DNA from: Okeanomitos corallinicola TIOX110
Lineage (GTDB): Bacteria > Cyanobacteriota > Cyanobacteriia > Cyanobacteriales > Nostocaceae
Direction of reading: 5' to 3'
NCBI RefSeq assembly: GCF_038050375.1
Contig: NZ_CP150887.1
Span: 1-64,000, forward strand
Length of the DNA stretch: 64,000 nucleotides
Shown here one piece after another: positions 51,974 to 61,368 of the stretch. The notes beneath the pieces are model-generated. The model was not told the DNA's origin, ran no database searches, and saw only the letters and a list, made by a program, of their open reading frames with translations. Position numbers and translations under genes: made by a program. How positions within the stretch are numbered: the stretch's first letter is position 1; every line of letters starts with the position of its first letter.

Positions 51974-54955
51974 CTACGTTTCAGCTATAGCAACTGCATC
52001 TAACAACACCAACCCCATCTGCTTCAATAAAGCAGTATTCCCATCGGGACAACCATGTTGAATTAGACACTTAGCACAGCCAGTATGACAATTACAATCT
52101 CGTGCCATTACCCTACCAACCTCCGCTAGTTTTGGCAGATGTTTAAACACAGCTTCAGCCGCACCATTGCCACCATCACTGGTATCATAGAAATAACCAG
52201 TATAGTTGTTACCGTCTCCCAACTCCTTCACCACAGTAAAATTCACCTGTTTGGGGTCAACTGTAGCTACAAGCTGTAATGCTCTCATAATTTGATGTCC
52301 AAAGCTGTGCATAGCAATGAAGGTACTGGAATATTCCCACAACTGTTGATAACCAGAAGGAATTGGTTCTTTACTGCGAGTTAAACCGCTTCTAATTTCC
52401 TTTGCAAATTGCTGGATATATTCCCGCGCACTGGAGTTAATTGTTACCTTTACCATTGGAGCAGAAAACTGAGTACGGAAAGGTTGCTTAAACTTTTCTT
52501 CTGATAAAGTTTTGACAATTACAGCTTTGCGGGTGAGTTTACGACACAGGGGACAGCGCGGTTGTTGAGGTAAGGGTTCTTTATAATTGAGACAGCGTTT
52601 ATTTAAACAAGTCTGCTCATGAATTTGCGTCATTAAATTGTAACCACTGGTAATGTGCTGCACTTCCCCAAAACTCAATTCCAGCGTTAAATATTCCTGA
52701 CATGACTTACGCAAAATCTCTCTCAAACCCTCATTTCTCTGCGTTGCGCCAGTTGCTGCCTCTTGCTCCCTTTGGGAGAGCTTCGCTAACAGAGGAGCTT
52801 CGCTAACAAGTCGGGAAACCCTTTCGGCAGTTCCTCCTGGGGGACACCCCCAAGACCGGACTGCCTCACCAACGCACTGGCTTCTCTGCATCTCTGCGGT
52901 AGCCTTCGGCACGACCTTCGGTCTACGTTTATTCCGCGTAAGTTCTACTTGACATTCTTCAACTTCAGATAGAGGTACAGAATGCGAAATTTCCCCCTTT
53001 ATTCTCTGTTCCTCCTTCACAGATTTTCCTATGACTAGGATGTCAGTTTTGTGCGAAACTTTCCCCTTTATTTTCTGTTCCTGTTCCCCCTGTTTCTTTT
53101 CTTCTAAACTATCTGGAGAAAACAATAATGGTAAATTTACTGGGTCAGTCAGCACAGTTAAACTACTGGTTTGTGATATTGTAGTTGCAACTGTAAAAAT
53201 TGAACTATCTGTTACTTGTTTTAAAATCGCTCGTTTACTGTTCAGGTCTAGAGAAATACATTGATAAGTCAGCATTTGTCCCTTAGCATTTTGTCGTTTA
53301 TAAATAGCTTGGGGATGCACTTCTCGATGAGCGATATCTTCAGATATTTCCTCTAATTCTTCCCCAGAAATTGCGGCGATTAATTTGATAGTTGTTTGCG
53401 ATAAACCACCACGAAAATTAACATCTTTATGGGGATAACCTTTAGCCCATAAACCATTACGACCTTTGTGTAAATGTCCTTGGGCTAATAACAGTTTGGC
53501 GACATCAAAAGCGGCTGCACCGAAATAGTGTTTAATTTTGTTTGTGGGAATACCTGTTTCTGCGGCTGCACACATCAAATGTTTGGCTGCAAAGATGGGA
53601 TATTCATCATTAAAAAACACTTCCTCAGCTTCTCCAGATACTAGCATTTCTGGATGTTCTGCCACATAACAGTCAATGGGATTTAAAGCATTGGGAAGCA
53701 GCACTGTTAGTCCTGGTTGAGAACGTCCTGCTCTACCACTGCGTTGCTGATACGCCATTTTAGAACCAGGCCAGCCACGCAATACACAACATTCTAATTC
53801 TGGTAAATCAATTCCTGCTTCTAAGGCTTCTGTGGCAATTATCCACTTGATTATACCAGACTGAAGTTGATTAACTACTTCGGCTCGACGCTCGGACGTA
53901 ATGCCACTATAAAATGCGGTAACTTGGTTTGATTTTAACAGTTCTGTTAATTCTCGCACACTGCGCCGGGAGTTACAAAAAGCGATTCCTGATTTATTTT
54001 GATTGAGTAAAAATTGAATTATTCGGGCTGTGTCAGCAGTTAAATTGTAACTCGGTTGGGTGACAATTATTTGTTTTTGTGGTGCAGATGCGCCACTTTT
54101 ACGAATCCAAATTAAGGGTTTGGGGTTGAGTTTTGTAGGTTTTAAACCAGAGATTTTTAAAGCTAATTGTTTAGGATTACCACAAGTAGCACTGAGGAAG
54201 ATAAATTGCAGTTTTTGGGAGTCACCACCGTATTTATCTACTGCTAGTTTAATGCGGCGAATTAACCAAGCCATGTTTGCGCCATAGCTACCGGAAAGGG
54301 TGTGTGCTTCATCAATTAAGATGTAGCGTAATCGTTGATAAAAGTTTGCCCAATTTGGTGATTTCCAAAGTTGTTTGAGTTGGAAGTGAATTAATTCGGG
54401 AGTGACACCTAATATATGGGGTTCACTGGCAAGAATTTGTTCTCTTTCTGCTGATTTGACATCTCCTGTGATCATTGCTAAGACTGGGCGATATTTTTGA
54501 GGTATGGTAGAAAGTAATTGTGAGATTTTATGGAATTGGTCTAGTGCTAAAGCTCGCAGTCCATAAAATGCTAAGGCTCGGTGTTGTTGATTCATGCAAC
54601 CTTCGAGAATGCCGGGGTATGTGCTGAGGGTTTTACCACTGGCTGTAGGGGATGTGAGGATAAAACTTTTACCTGTTCTAATTGCTTGTAAGGCTTTGAT
54701 TTGATGGGAGTAAAGTTGGGTAATTCCTAATGATTGTAGGGCTTTTATTAGTTGTTTTGGTAGGTCTTTGGGGATGGTTTTGAGGTTGGGTTCGGTGGCG
54801 GGAATTGTTTGTTGATAGAGTATTTCTTCTCCTAGAAATTCGGTGATTTCTGTTGGTTCTGGGGGATGGTGATTGGGGTGGGAATTTTCGGCAATGGGTG
54901 TGGTAGGTGGTGTCCACAGGCTTTGTAGTAATAAGCTGTAGTTGGGCGTGTTCAT
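51974..54955 (-). CDS. DEAH helicase of the MrfA/YprA type
   Basis: 993 residues. SF2 helicase: FILTSPTASGKTLS (Walker A, about 105), ILIDEAHTLSGSYG (DEAH, about 214), FIFLSATCGNPKQ, WIIATEALEAGIDLP and YQQRSGRAGRSQPG (about 403). C-terminal DUF1998-like part ends with CNCHTGCAKCLIQHGC (about 948-964), the four-Cys zinc site of MrfA, a DNA repair helicase. Residues about 680-745 are encoded by an inserted dispersed repeat. The first 50 codons are duplicated downstream at 55639-55821. Confidence 0.85.
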   Translation of the reverse strand: MNTPNYSLLLQSLWTPPTTPIAENSHPNHHPPEPTEITEFLGEEILYQQTIPATEPNLKTIPKDLPKQLIKALQSLGITQLYSHQIKALQAIRTGKSFILTSPTASGKTLSTYPGILEGCMNQQHRALAFYGLRALALDQFHKISQLLSTIPQKYRPVLAMITGDVKSAEREQILASEPHILGVTPELIHFQLKQLWKSPNWANFYQRLRYILIDEAHTLSGSYGANMAWLIRRIKLAVDKYGGDSQKLQFIFLSATCGNPKQLALKISGLKPTKLNPKPLIWIRKSGASAPQKQIIVTQPSYNLTADTARIIQFLLNQNKSGIAFCNSRRSVRELTELLKSNQVTAFYSGITSERRAEVVNQLQSGIIKWIIATEALEAGIDLPELECCVLRGWPGSKMAYQQRSGRAGRSQPGLTVLLPNALNPIDCYVAEHPEMLVSGEAEEVFFNDEYPIFAAKHLMCAAAETGIPTNKIKHYFGAAAFDVAKLLLAQGHLHKGRNGLWAKGYPHKDVNFRGGLSQTTIKLIAAISGEELEEISEDIAHREVHPQAIYKRQNAKGQMLTYQCISLDLNSKRAILKQVTDSSIFTVATTISQTSSLTVLTDPVNLPLLFSPDSLEEKKQGEQEQKIKGKVSHKTDILVIGKSVKEEQRIKGEISHSVPLSEVEECQVELTRNKRRPKVVPKATAEMQRSQCVGEAVRSWGCPPGGTAERVSRLVSEAPLLAKLSQREQEAATGATQRNEGLREILRKSCQEYLTLELSFGEVQHITSGYNLMTQIHEQTCLNKRCLNYKEPLPQQPRCPLCRKLTRKAVIVKTLSEEKFKQPFRTQFSAPMVKVTINSSAREYIQQFAKEIRSGLTRSKEPIPSGYQQLWEYSSTFIAMHSFGHQIMRALQLVATVDPKQVNFTVVKELGDGNNYTGYFYDTSDGGNGAAEAVFKHLPKLAEVGRVMARDCNCHTGCAKCLIQHGCPDGNTALLKQMGLVLLDAVAIAET
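52735..52925. repeat. Dispersed repeat inserted in frame in the helicase
   Basis: GC-rich block with GAGCTTCGCTAACAGAGGAG, TTTCGGCAGTTCCTCCTGGG and CGCACTGGCTTCTCTGCATC words, typical of Nostoc-group repeats. It keeps the helicase frame and adds about 64 residues (for example RSWGCPPGGTAERVSRLVSE) between the helicase core and the C-terminal domain. Confidence 0.75.
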
Positions 54956-55012
54956 GGTGGTGTTTTTTGAACTTTGCCCTTATAAATCCCCCATTGGGGG
55001 AAGATATTAAGT
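54803..55012. repeat. Duplication of the helicase 5' end, copy 1
   Basis: 210 bp covering the first 50 or so helicase codons and the upstream region with a CCCCC-ATT-GGGGG hairpin (about 54989-55001). Near-identical to 55669-55878. Confidence 0.85.
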
Positions 55013-55182
55013 TGACAGAAGTAAACTCCGAATTTACAAAGTTATTTTTGATAAATGCCATAGTAATTTATTAGAAAATTATCATCTGGCAAATATTTTA
55101 CTCTCTGAAGGATGTTTGTAATGAGGTTGATTAATGGTTGAATATAAATAGTTAAACTAATAGATTTATATTCCATTTGGTG

Positions 55183-55593
55183 TTATTCGTCATCTTTATC
55201 TATATCCAGGCTTTCATCAATTGTTACCCCGAATGGTAGGGTATCAAAGCCTAAGTTTTCTAGAGTTAAAATTGCTGTTTCAACTGATGAATTGTTGATG
55301 GTTTCTTGATTGACTAGGGATGTAAGTAATTCACAAACTCCCTGGTATTGACTGGCATTATAGTCAATCCAACGGTTAGAATATGCAAGTGCATCATGTA
55401 ATGCCATTACCACTTCTGTATAGGGTTCAAATGGTAATTTATCGCGCATATTACGCATGGTACGCAGTAGGTTATCTGCATAGACAGATGCTATTGGTTC
55501 TCCAGAGCAAGAGGAGAGTTTTTGTAAATCTATTAAGATAGATTTGGTGATTTCTATTCCTGAAATTTCTAAGACAGTCTGCTCAATATTCAT
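55183..55593 (-). CDS. Hypothetical protein
   Basis: 136 residues, acidic, helical (PIASVYADNLLRTMRNMRDK). No recognised family. Lies between the two copies of the helicase 5' duplication. Confidence 0.6.
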   Translation of the reverse strand: MNIEQTVLEISGIEITKSILIDLQKLSSCSGEPIASVYADNLLRTMRNMRDKLPFEPYTEVVMALHDALAYSNRWIDYNASQYQGVCELLTSLVNQETINNSSVETAILTLENLGFDTLPFGVTIDESLDIDKDDE

Positions 55594-55638
55594 TGTGTTT
55601 CTGCAATAATTCTTGAGGTTTTAATTAGCTACTGCTTT

Positions 55639-55821
55639 CTATGTTAATACATATTTATCTGTGTTGGTAATTGTTTGTTGCCAGAGTATTTCTTTTCCTA
55701 GAAATTCGGTGATTTCTGTTGGTTCTGGGGGATGATTATTTGTGTGGGAATTTTCGAGAATGGGTGTGGTAGGTGGTGTCCAAAGGCTTTGTAGTAATAA
55801 GCTGTAGTTGGGCGTGTTCAT
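55639..55821 (-). pseudogene. Duplicated helicase N-terminus
   Basis: 60 codons: MNTPNYSLLLQSLWTPPTTP, identical to the helicase start, diverging after about residue 50. No helicase motifs follow. A remnant of a partial tandem duplication; promoter region copied too. Confidence 0.85.
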
Positions 55822-55878
55822 GGTGGTGTTTTTTGAACTTTGCCCTCATAAATCCCCCAGTGGGGGAAGATGTTAAGT
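55669..55878. repeat. Duplication of the helicase 5' end, copy 2
   Basis: Matches 54803-55012 over 210 bp with scattered substitutions, including ATGGTGGTGTTTTTTGAACT and the CCCCC/GGGGG hairpin. Confidence 0.85.
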
Positions 55879-55985
55879 GGAAAATCTATAGCACTTCTAA
55901 ATGATTGGTGAAAACTGCTGTTTCCTGACTTATCAGTTTTCAACTCAAATAGATTGCTATAGGTAAATTTAAAAATTAGCTTTTG

Positions 55986-57326
55986 TTAATTACAACCTAA
56001 TTGTTTTCGTGATTCGGGGTCATTATTGGGGAAGCATAGACCGCTAGGAATGTGTTTGGGTAAATAGCGAGTTAGATTTGGGTCACGCAAACCTGTTTCC
56101 AAAAAAGCAGTTAAATCATTTACTTGTTCTGGGTTTAAATGTAAGGGTTTAAACCAAGGACTTAAAATACCTGCGTATTTGGCTTCTAATTTTTGCGGTT
56201 CTGCTTTGTTCAAATACTCGACAATTTCACGTATTGTCTGGAAAGATGCACCGTGACCATAGGGGGAACTATCAGCTAAGTTGTAAAGTTGTGGTACTTT
56301 GAATTTAAAATCATCCTCTGGTCGTTTAGTAACAGCACCGCGACCAAGATTAAGACCGCTAAAATCGTTGGGGTGGTCTGCAAAACCCACAGCACGAAAA
56401 TCTTTACCAGATAAAGCAGGTCCGGTGTGACATTGTACGCAGGTAGAACTAAAGAAAATTTTTGCTCCTTTGATTTCCTGTGCAGACATGGCTTTTTCAT
56501 CACCTTTGAGCCATTTTTGCAATGGTGCTTGGTTAGCAAGTAATGTGCGTTCATAAGCTGCGATCGCCAAAGCTGCGCGTTTATTATCTTCTTCTTGAAC
56601 ACCGACATAAGGACGATCTGGGAAAGCTTGAGCAAATAATTTTTGATATTCGGGAATTTGGGCGATCGCCGCTAAACCCATTTTATGAAAAGCTAAACCA
56701 TCTATGGGTTGAGTTTCTAAACCATGTAACTGGTAACGGTTAACATCGTTACTTTTAATTAATTCTTCTTTAGCATTAGCACCAGCAACACCTAACCGAC
56801 CATCCCACATTTTTACTTCTTGATAAGCACCATTTAATACAGAAGGAACTAATACATCCTGCTTATCTATTTCTGTTGGTGATACTTCTGGATCTCGATG
56901 TCTTTGTTTATTCCATCCTAAACCACCTGTTCCCAAACCTTGAGCTAAATTAGGACGAAAACCAGCTTGTGCAAGATGACAAGTTGCACAACTTGATTGT
57001 TGCCAATGTTTTTTATTAATTGGGTTTATACTTAAAGCGGTTTCATGAAATAAAAATTGTCCCAATTGAATCTTTGCTGGTGTAATGGGATTTTGGGGAT
57101 CAGCAGGAATTTTATCAAGTTCTGAAGATTCGGGAAGGATAAAATAATTTAATCCTTGGTTATTAGGTGCTGCTGTTTTAATTATTTGTTTTAATTCTTG
57201 ACTTAAAACTTCTGTTGATTCTGATTTTAAAGCATAGGCAATACCACAATTAAAATCCCAAATATTTATGATGCAAGTCATCAGAAAAATTATAACGACT
57301 TTGAAAAAATATCTTTGCGTCTTCAT
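55986..57326 (-). CDS. Di-haem cytochrome c peroxidase / MauG-family protein
   Basis: 446 residues. Signal peptide (IIFLMTCIINIWDFNCGIAY), then two c-type haem sites: SCATCH (about 110-115) and TCVQCH (about 295-300), with the family motifs VPSVLNGAYQEVKMWDGR and VPQLYNLADSSPYGHGA. Periplasmic; reduces peroxide or oxidises a partner protein. Contains two HIP1 sites. Probably a cargo gene of the plasmid. Confidence 0.9.
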   Translation of the reverse strand: MKTQRYFFKVVIIFLMTCIINIWDFNCGIAYALKSESTEVLSQELKQIIKTAAPNNQGLNYFILPESSELDKIPADPQNPITPAKIQLGQFLFHETALSINPINKKHWQQSSCATCHLAQAGFRPNLAQGLGTGGLGWNKQRHRDPEVSPTEIDKQDVLVPSVLNGAYQEVKMWDGRLGVAGANAKEELIKSNDVNRYQLHGLETQPIDGLAFHKMGLAAIAQIPEYQKLFAQAFPDRPYVGVQEEDNKRAALAIAAYERTLLANQAPLQKWLKGDEKAMSAQEIKGAKIFFSSTCVQCHTGPALSGKDFRAVGFADHPNDFSGLNLGRGAVTKRPEDDFKFKVPQLYNLADSSPYGHGASFQTIREIVEYLNKAEPQKLEAKYAGILSPWFKPLHLNPEQVNDLTAFLETGLRDPNLTRYLPKHIPSGLCFPNNDPESRKQLGCN

Positions 57327-57493
57327 TGTTAATCATCTCCATTAATCAGTTTGAAAGTTACAGCAGATTGCAGAAAAATCAGAAGCTGGAATAATAAAAC
57401 TCTTGTGGTACAGGCATCTTGCCTGTAATATGTGTATTTTATTCAGATAAAATATGCTGTATCTTGTCTTCTCACCATTTATTTTTATTTAGA

Positions 57494-58066
57494 TTAAAAC
57501 TCAAAATTTTCTAACAATAAGTTACAAAATTGATTGAGAGGTAAATCAATCAGAGGTTGATAAATAGAGTCAAGATCACTTTTAATTAAAACTTGGATTT
57601 TTGGTTGAGGTTGAGAATTGTTGATGATTTCCATTTCTTGAGTAATTAATTTTAATGTGTGTCCAACATTAAGGGTATTCCAAGTACCATTAGGTAATTT
57701 AATGTCAGTAATTGTGTAATTTCTCTGTGATGTGGTAATCATGGTATTTTTTACAGGTAAATTAGGGCTAAGATTCCGCGCAAAATCCCTCAGATAGATA
57801 CTCAATTTTGTGAGTTTTTTTAGAGATGGAACTTGTTCTTTATTGGATAAATTACTCACTTGTAAATCTGCTAAAGTTGTACGATTACCTATATTTCTGA
57901 TTAGTTCATTTTTTAGGTCTTGTAAAAACAAAGATTCAGCAGAATTAGAAGAATTAACTGCTAAAGCATTTAAAGAATTTGTGGCGAAAATTCCTACAAT
58001 TAGCAACAATGATCCTAAATACTGGATTGGTTGCTTAAACTTTTTGGATATTTCTATAATTCTCAT
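57494..58066 (-). CDS. Secreted hypothetical protein
   Basis: 190 residues from ATG 58066. Signal segment (YLGSLLLIVGIFATNSLNAL, about 18-37), then a beta-rich mature part (TITDIKLPNGTWNTLNVGHT). Not recognised. Same strand as the MauG homologue and 58290-58904 gene. Confidence 0.6.
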   Translation of the reverse strand: MRIIEISKKFKQPIQYLGSLLLIVGIFATNSLNALAVNSSNSAESLFLQDLKNELIRNIGNRTTLADLQVSNLSNKEQVPSLKKLTKLSIYLRDFARNLSPNLPVKNTMITTSQRNYTITDIKLPNGTWNTLNVGHTLKLITQEMEIINNSQPQPKIQVLIKSDLDSIYQPLIDLPLNQFCNLLLENFEF

Positions 58067-58289
58067 CACTTCTACATCTCCGAAAAAGCAAATATTAATG
58101 TGCAAAAATGATAATTGACTCAGATTTTACATATTCTAAAAACCATCTAAGCTAAATAATTCAGCTAGATTTAATCATTCAGAGAAAACAGGAAATAAGT
58201 AAACTGCACCCTGAAAAATTAGATTTGAAAAGAAAAAAAGTAGAAACAATTGATAAAATTATCTCTACAATCATGAATTAAAGTCATGT

Positions 58290-58904
58290 TTACATCTGTC
58301 TAACTGTACCTTTTAAGAAAGCATAAAAAGTATCACGGAAAAACGCATTAGCATTGACTCGTTTAACTATATATCTTTTACTTGTTTTGCGATTATGGAT
58401 AATTAGGTTTAAAGTTGGGACTCTGCGATTTTGAAGGTTATTATTTTGATTTAATGCAGCAGTAACATCTGTAATTTCCATATTTTTAACTCTGTGATCC
58501 AGCATATCTTTTACATCTTTGGGAGTGATATTTTTATGTTGTCCTTGTGTATTAATAAATCCTACAACTTCTAAATGACTGATGTCTGATGCTCCATTAG
58601 TAGATGTAAATGGTATTGCTAAAGCAGCGTTTTCTGGCATTTTTCCTATTGCTTGATAAACTTGATTAATACTTTCTCTTAATTTGCTTTCATTATTAAT
58701 AGTTGTTTGTGGTTGAGAATTTGGTTGAGAATTATTTGCGGGGTTATTTTCTTGTTGTTGGGAGATAATACTATTTACTGAACCCACTACCAATATATTT
58801 CGGTTAGCGATACTCTGAACATCAGATAACTGAGCAAAACAAACAGAAGCAAAACCTGCTCCTATTCCGATTGATATTGTGTAAATTAAATTTCTGTTAT
58901 TCAT
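58290..58904 (-). CDS. Secreted hypothetical protein, paralogue of 59125-59533
   Basis: 204 residues. Signal peptide (MNNRNLIYTISIGIGAGFAS), a Gln/Asn linker, then a domain with IGKMPENAALAI, EVVGFINTQGQ and VKRVNANAFFRDTFYAFLKG. Its C-terminal half aligns with the truncated gene at 59125-59533. Unknown function, probably periplasmic. Confidence 0.65.
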   Translation of the reverse strand: MNNRNLIYTISIGIGAGFASVCFAQLSDVQSIANRNILVVGSVNSIISQQQENNPANNSQPNSQPQTTINNESKLRESINQVYQAIGKMPENAALAIPFTSTNGASDISHLEVVGFINTQGQHKNITPKDVKDMLDHRVKNMEITDVTAALNQNNNLQNRRVPTLNLIIHNRKTSKRYIVKRVNANAFFRDTFYAFLKGTVRQM

Positions 58905-59082
58905 GATTTAATAAACCAAACTTGTGTTTTTTTAATCTAAATTAAAGTCCAGTGCGTAAGCATTCAGATATTAGTTAACAACAAATTGCCACGCTAACAG
59001 CTTTTTAAGGATTAGTCCGAAAATTACTTTTGATAATCACCGATTCATCAAATATTCTGAATACTAACTTCTTACGCTTTTA

Positions 59083-59101
59083 CCTCTCCTTGAAGGAGAG
59101 G
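59083..59101. terminator. Terminator-like hairpin
   Basis: CCTCTCC (59083-59089) / GGAGAGG (59095-59101), followed on the plus strand by CGATTTTTT. Sits 24 bp after the stop of the minus-strand pseudogene at 59125. Confidence 0.5.
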
Positions 59102-59124
59102 CGATTTTTTAAGGCGTTATTATT

Positions 59125-59533
59125 TTAAGCTCTCCTTACTCTACCATTTAAGAAAGAGTTGAGAACATCACGACAAAAAGCATTCGCATTTACTTGTCTA
59201 ACTATAGTGAGTTTTCCGGTTCTTTTATGACGGATAATTAAGTTAAAAGCGGGTATTCTGCGAGCTTGGAGAAAAGAACCACTAGCATCCGCCAGTAAAA
59301 TATTTTGTGCTGAAGATATGACACTTTCTGAAGTTAAATTACCACCATTTCTGTATTCATCTGCTGTCATGTCTGCAACATCACCTGCGGTAATATTTTT
59401 CGGTTTTCCTTGGTTATTAATATAACCAACAGCTTGATAATTTGTAACTTGAGATGAGTTACATAGTTTTGGTGGATTTCCTATGCGAACAGGATTGTTA
59501 GTACAAAATTCTATGGCTAAAGCTGCATCTTCT
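59125..59533 (-). pseudogene. Secreted-protein gene truncated by the ISKra4 element
   Basis: Encodes MLPEDAALAIEFCTNN to VRQVNANAFCRDVLNSFLNG, paralogous to the C-terminal 130 residues of 58290-58904 (IGKMPENAALAI). The frame runs into the IS end at 59534. No N-terminal half on the other side of the IS. Confidence 0.8.
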
Positions 59534-59573
59534 GGGAGCATCCCAATTTTGCAAAAATAGAGAGAGAAAAAGA

Positions 59574-59596
59574 ATTCGCGATTAATTCTCGCGAAT
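59574..59596. promoter_or_regulatory. Dyad near the left end of the ISKra4 element
   Basis: ATTCGCG (59574-59580), 9-bp spacer, CGCGAAT (59590-59596); the arms extend to 8 bp with a 7-bp spacer. Confidence 0.8.
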
Positions 59597-59608
59597 AAAC
59601 AGGGGGAC

Positions 59609-60019
59609 TTAATCTTGCGACTCTTCCTCCTCCTGTTCCAACCCAGAACGAATATCGAGAAGACACTCATCCAGAGTATCAATGATTCTCTGTAATTCTT
59701 CCCAAACAGAGCGTCGAAAAACCGACATCACAGCATCAATATGCTCAGTAGTACCAGCTTTGCCTAAATGTTTATATTTACTCAGTTTTGAAGATGTGGC
59801 GCTCTGGAAGCAAGGAGCAGACGCTTGTAATTTGTAGTACCAGTATTTCTTCAGGTTTTGACGGACTTGGTAACGAGCTACCCAAGCTCCTGGGGGAGCA
59901 AGTGTTCCCTGCTTTAATATCTGTGCTTGTTGTTTTTCCAAAGCTGTAATTGCTTTGCTTATCCTCTCAAATCGAGCAATTTTATCTTGTTCAGTATCGT
60001 TTATTTTTGGTCTTGGCAT
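59609..60019 (-). CDS. IS passenger protein, homologue of the IS4 passenger
   Basis: 136 residues from ATG 60019. Helical N-terminus, LAPPGAWVARYQVRQNLKKY, WYYKLQA, KLSKYKHLGKAG, HIDAVMSVFRR, then an acidic tail (LEQEEEESQD). Lies downstream of the transposase gene on the same strand. It shares the block pattern of the 30929-31309 protein although the two host elements belong to different transposase families. Confidence 0.8.
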   Translation of the reverse strand: MPRPKINDTEQDKIARFERISKAITALEKQQAQILKQGTLAPPGAWVARYQVRQNLKKYWYYKLQASAPCFQSATSSKLSKYKHLGKAGTTEHIDAVMSVFRRSVWEELQRIIDTLDECLLDIRSGLEQEEEESQD

Positions 60020-60037
60020 ACACAGACACACAAATCT

Positions 60038-60060
60038 ATTCGCGATCATAACTCGCGAAG
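60038..60060. promoter_or_regulatory. Dyad in front of the ISKra4 passenger gene
   Basis: ATTCGCG (60038-60044), 9-bp spacer ATCATAACT, CGCGAAG (60054-60060), one mismatch in the last pair, 18 bp before the passenger ATG. Confidence 0.8.
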
Positions 60061-60093
60061 CGCAGAGTGAACAGAGATTGTGCGATTAAGTAC

Positions 60094-61169
60094 CTATCCC
60101 CAGGCGGGTGCTAGGAAACCATTGAGGTAGGAACAACGCAGAGACAAGATTGATGGTATATTTTCGTACTTCCACTGCGCTCCCACAATTTTCAGTCGTT
60201 TATCTATTTGTTTCACTGCTGACTCCACTGCTCCAGAACCAATGGAGCTTAATTGTTCCGCTTGGAAGTACATATAGTTTACTAATCTACTTCGGTGTTT
60301 ACGTAGATAGTTGATGAACTGGGTTGCTCCCACATATTTACATTTGTTCAGCTTGGTGATTGCTGCTTCTACTTGTCCGTGCCACAGTTCGGCTTCAATA
60401 TCTACTAAGAATTTTTTTGTGGCTTGTATTTTATACAGGTTTTCTTTCAAATGATACCAGTCTAAAATTTCTTGTCTTCTATCGGTGTCGGCTATTTCTG
60501 CAAATAAATTCCAAATACCATCATGTCCATCTCCTAAACAGTAAAGTGTTTTTGCGATGTTTTGACTATTAACCCAATTGGTGAGGGAGAGATTATCCTG
60601 AAAGAATGCTCCGTAATATATTCCCTGTAATCTGCCCGTTTTATACTCTTTCCAGTACGCAGGTTTTCCTTTCTCTTGTGAGCGGATTCTGACTTTTCCG
60701 CCATCTAGACAGACTTCTGTTAATTTCTGTTTGACATTCGGTGGGGATGTATCCAATTTCTGCACTTGACGATGATAGGTGCTATGACCTACTTCTATTC
60801 CGGTCATTACCTTGAGGTCTTGTTCTGCATTTTGGAATGATTCGTTGGCTGCTAGTAATAAACAGCACTTTTCTAGTAATGGGCTAAACCTTCTATATGG
60901 CTCAATTCCCATTCTTGCGGCTTGTTGTTTGGTGATGATTATTTTCCCCAGACAACTTCTTATGGTTCGGCTGCGTCCTCTTGTTGTTCCCGTCTTTTCT
61001 CCGACAAAAAAAAGGCTATTTTCGGGCTGACGTGTTCTAATACTTGGTCTCTGACGGCTGTTTCGATTCCTTCAAAGGTTTCTATTTTTTCTGGTGGCGT
61101 GTTTTTATACAGGATTTTGGCGATGGCTTTTACGTGTGCATCTAGTTCTTTTTTTTCTTCTGGGGTCAT
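60094..61169 (-). CDS. ISKra4-family transposase, two ORFs joined by -1 frameshift
   Basis: ORF A (61169 to 60960, 69 residues) starts MTPEEKKELDAHVKAIAKIL and ends soon after a run of eight T (SPKIAFFLSEK). ORF B, in the -1 frame, continues GRSRTIRSCLGK and carries VCLDGGKVRIR, YCLGDGHDGIWNLF, ILDWYHLKENL and SSIGSGAVESAVKQIDKRLK, the DDE transposase core of ISKra4. A slip on TTTTTTTT gives one continuous protein of about 360 residues. This -1 frameshift design is known in the family. Confidence 0.85.
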
Positions 61170-61242
61170 TGGCCTTTCTCATAGGGATGGAACACTTTTC
61201 AATTGTCGCGAATTTTTGTGTTCATGTACAGTCCCCCACTTT

Positions 61243-61265
61243 ATTCGCGAGACAAACTCGCGAAT
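61243..61265. promoter_or_regulatory. Dyad near the right end of the ISKra4 element
   Basis: ATTCGCG (61243-61249), spacer AGACAAACT, CGCGAAT (61259-61265). Another half-site TCGCGAAT at 61206-61213. Confidence 0.8.
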
Positions 61266-61309
61266 ATTCTTGCCTTCTCCCTATCTTTTTGCAAAATTGG
61301 GATGCTCCC

Positions 61310-61368
61310 GATACAAACGATTTTTATTATCGGGAATTATTTATGAATCTTTTTTAAGAGCCACATAA
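61310..61368 (+). pseudogene. cas1: Probable cas1 3' remnant
   Basis: The last 19 codons before TAA, RYKRFLLSGIIYESFLRAT, directly abut the cas2 ATG. Cas1 proteins end in a comparable L-x-G...Y-x-P/S-F pattern and cas1 normally precedes cas2. Everything upstream is replaced by the ISKra4 element. Confidence 0.55.

Larger units (their letters stand above)
59534..61309. mobile_element. ISKra4-family element with passenger gene
   Basis: About 1776 bp with terminal repeats GGGAGCATCCCAATTTTGCA then AAAA on both ends. No target duplication; left flank is a secreted-protein gene, right flank a cas1 remnant. Carries a two-ORF transposase and a passenger gene homologous to that of the IS4 element. 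Confidence 0.9.
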
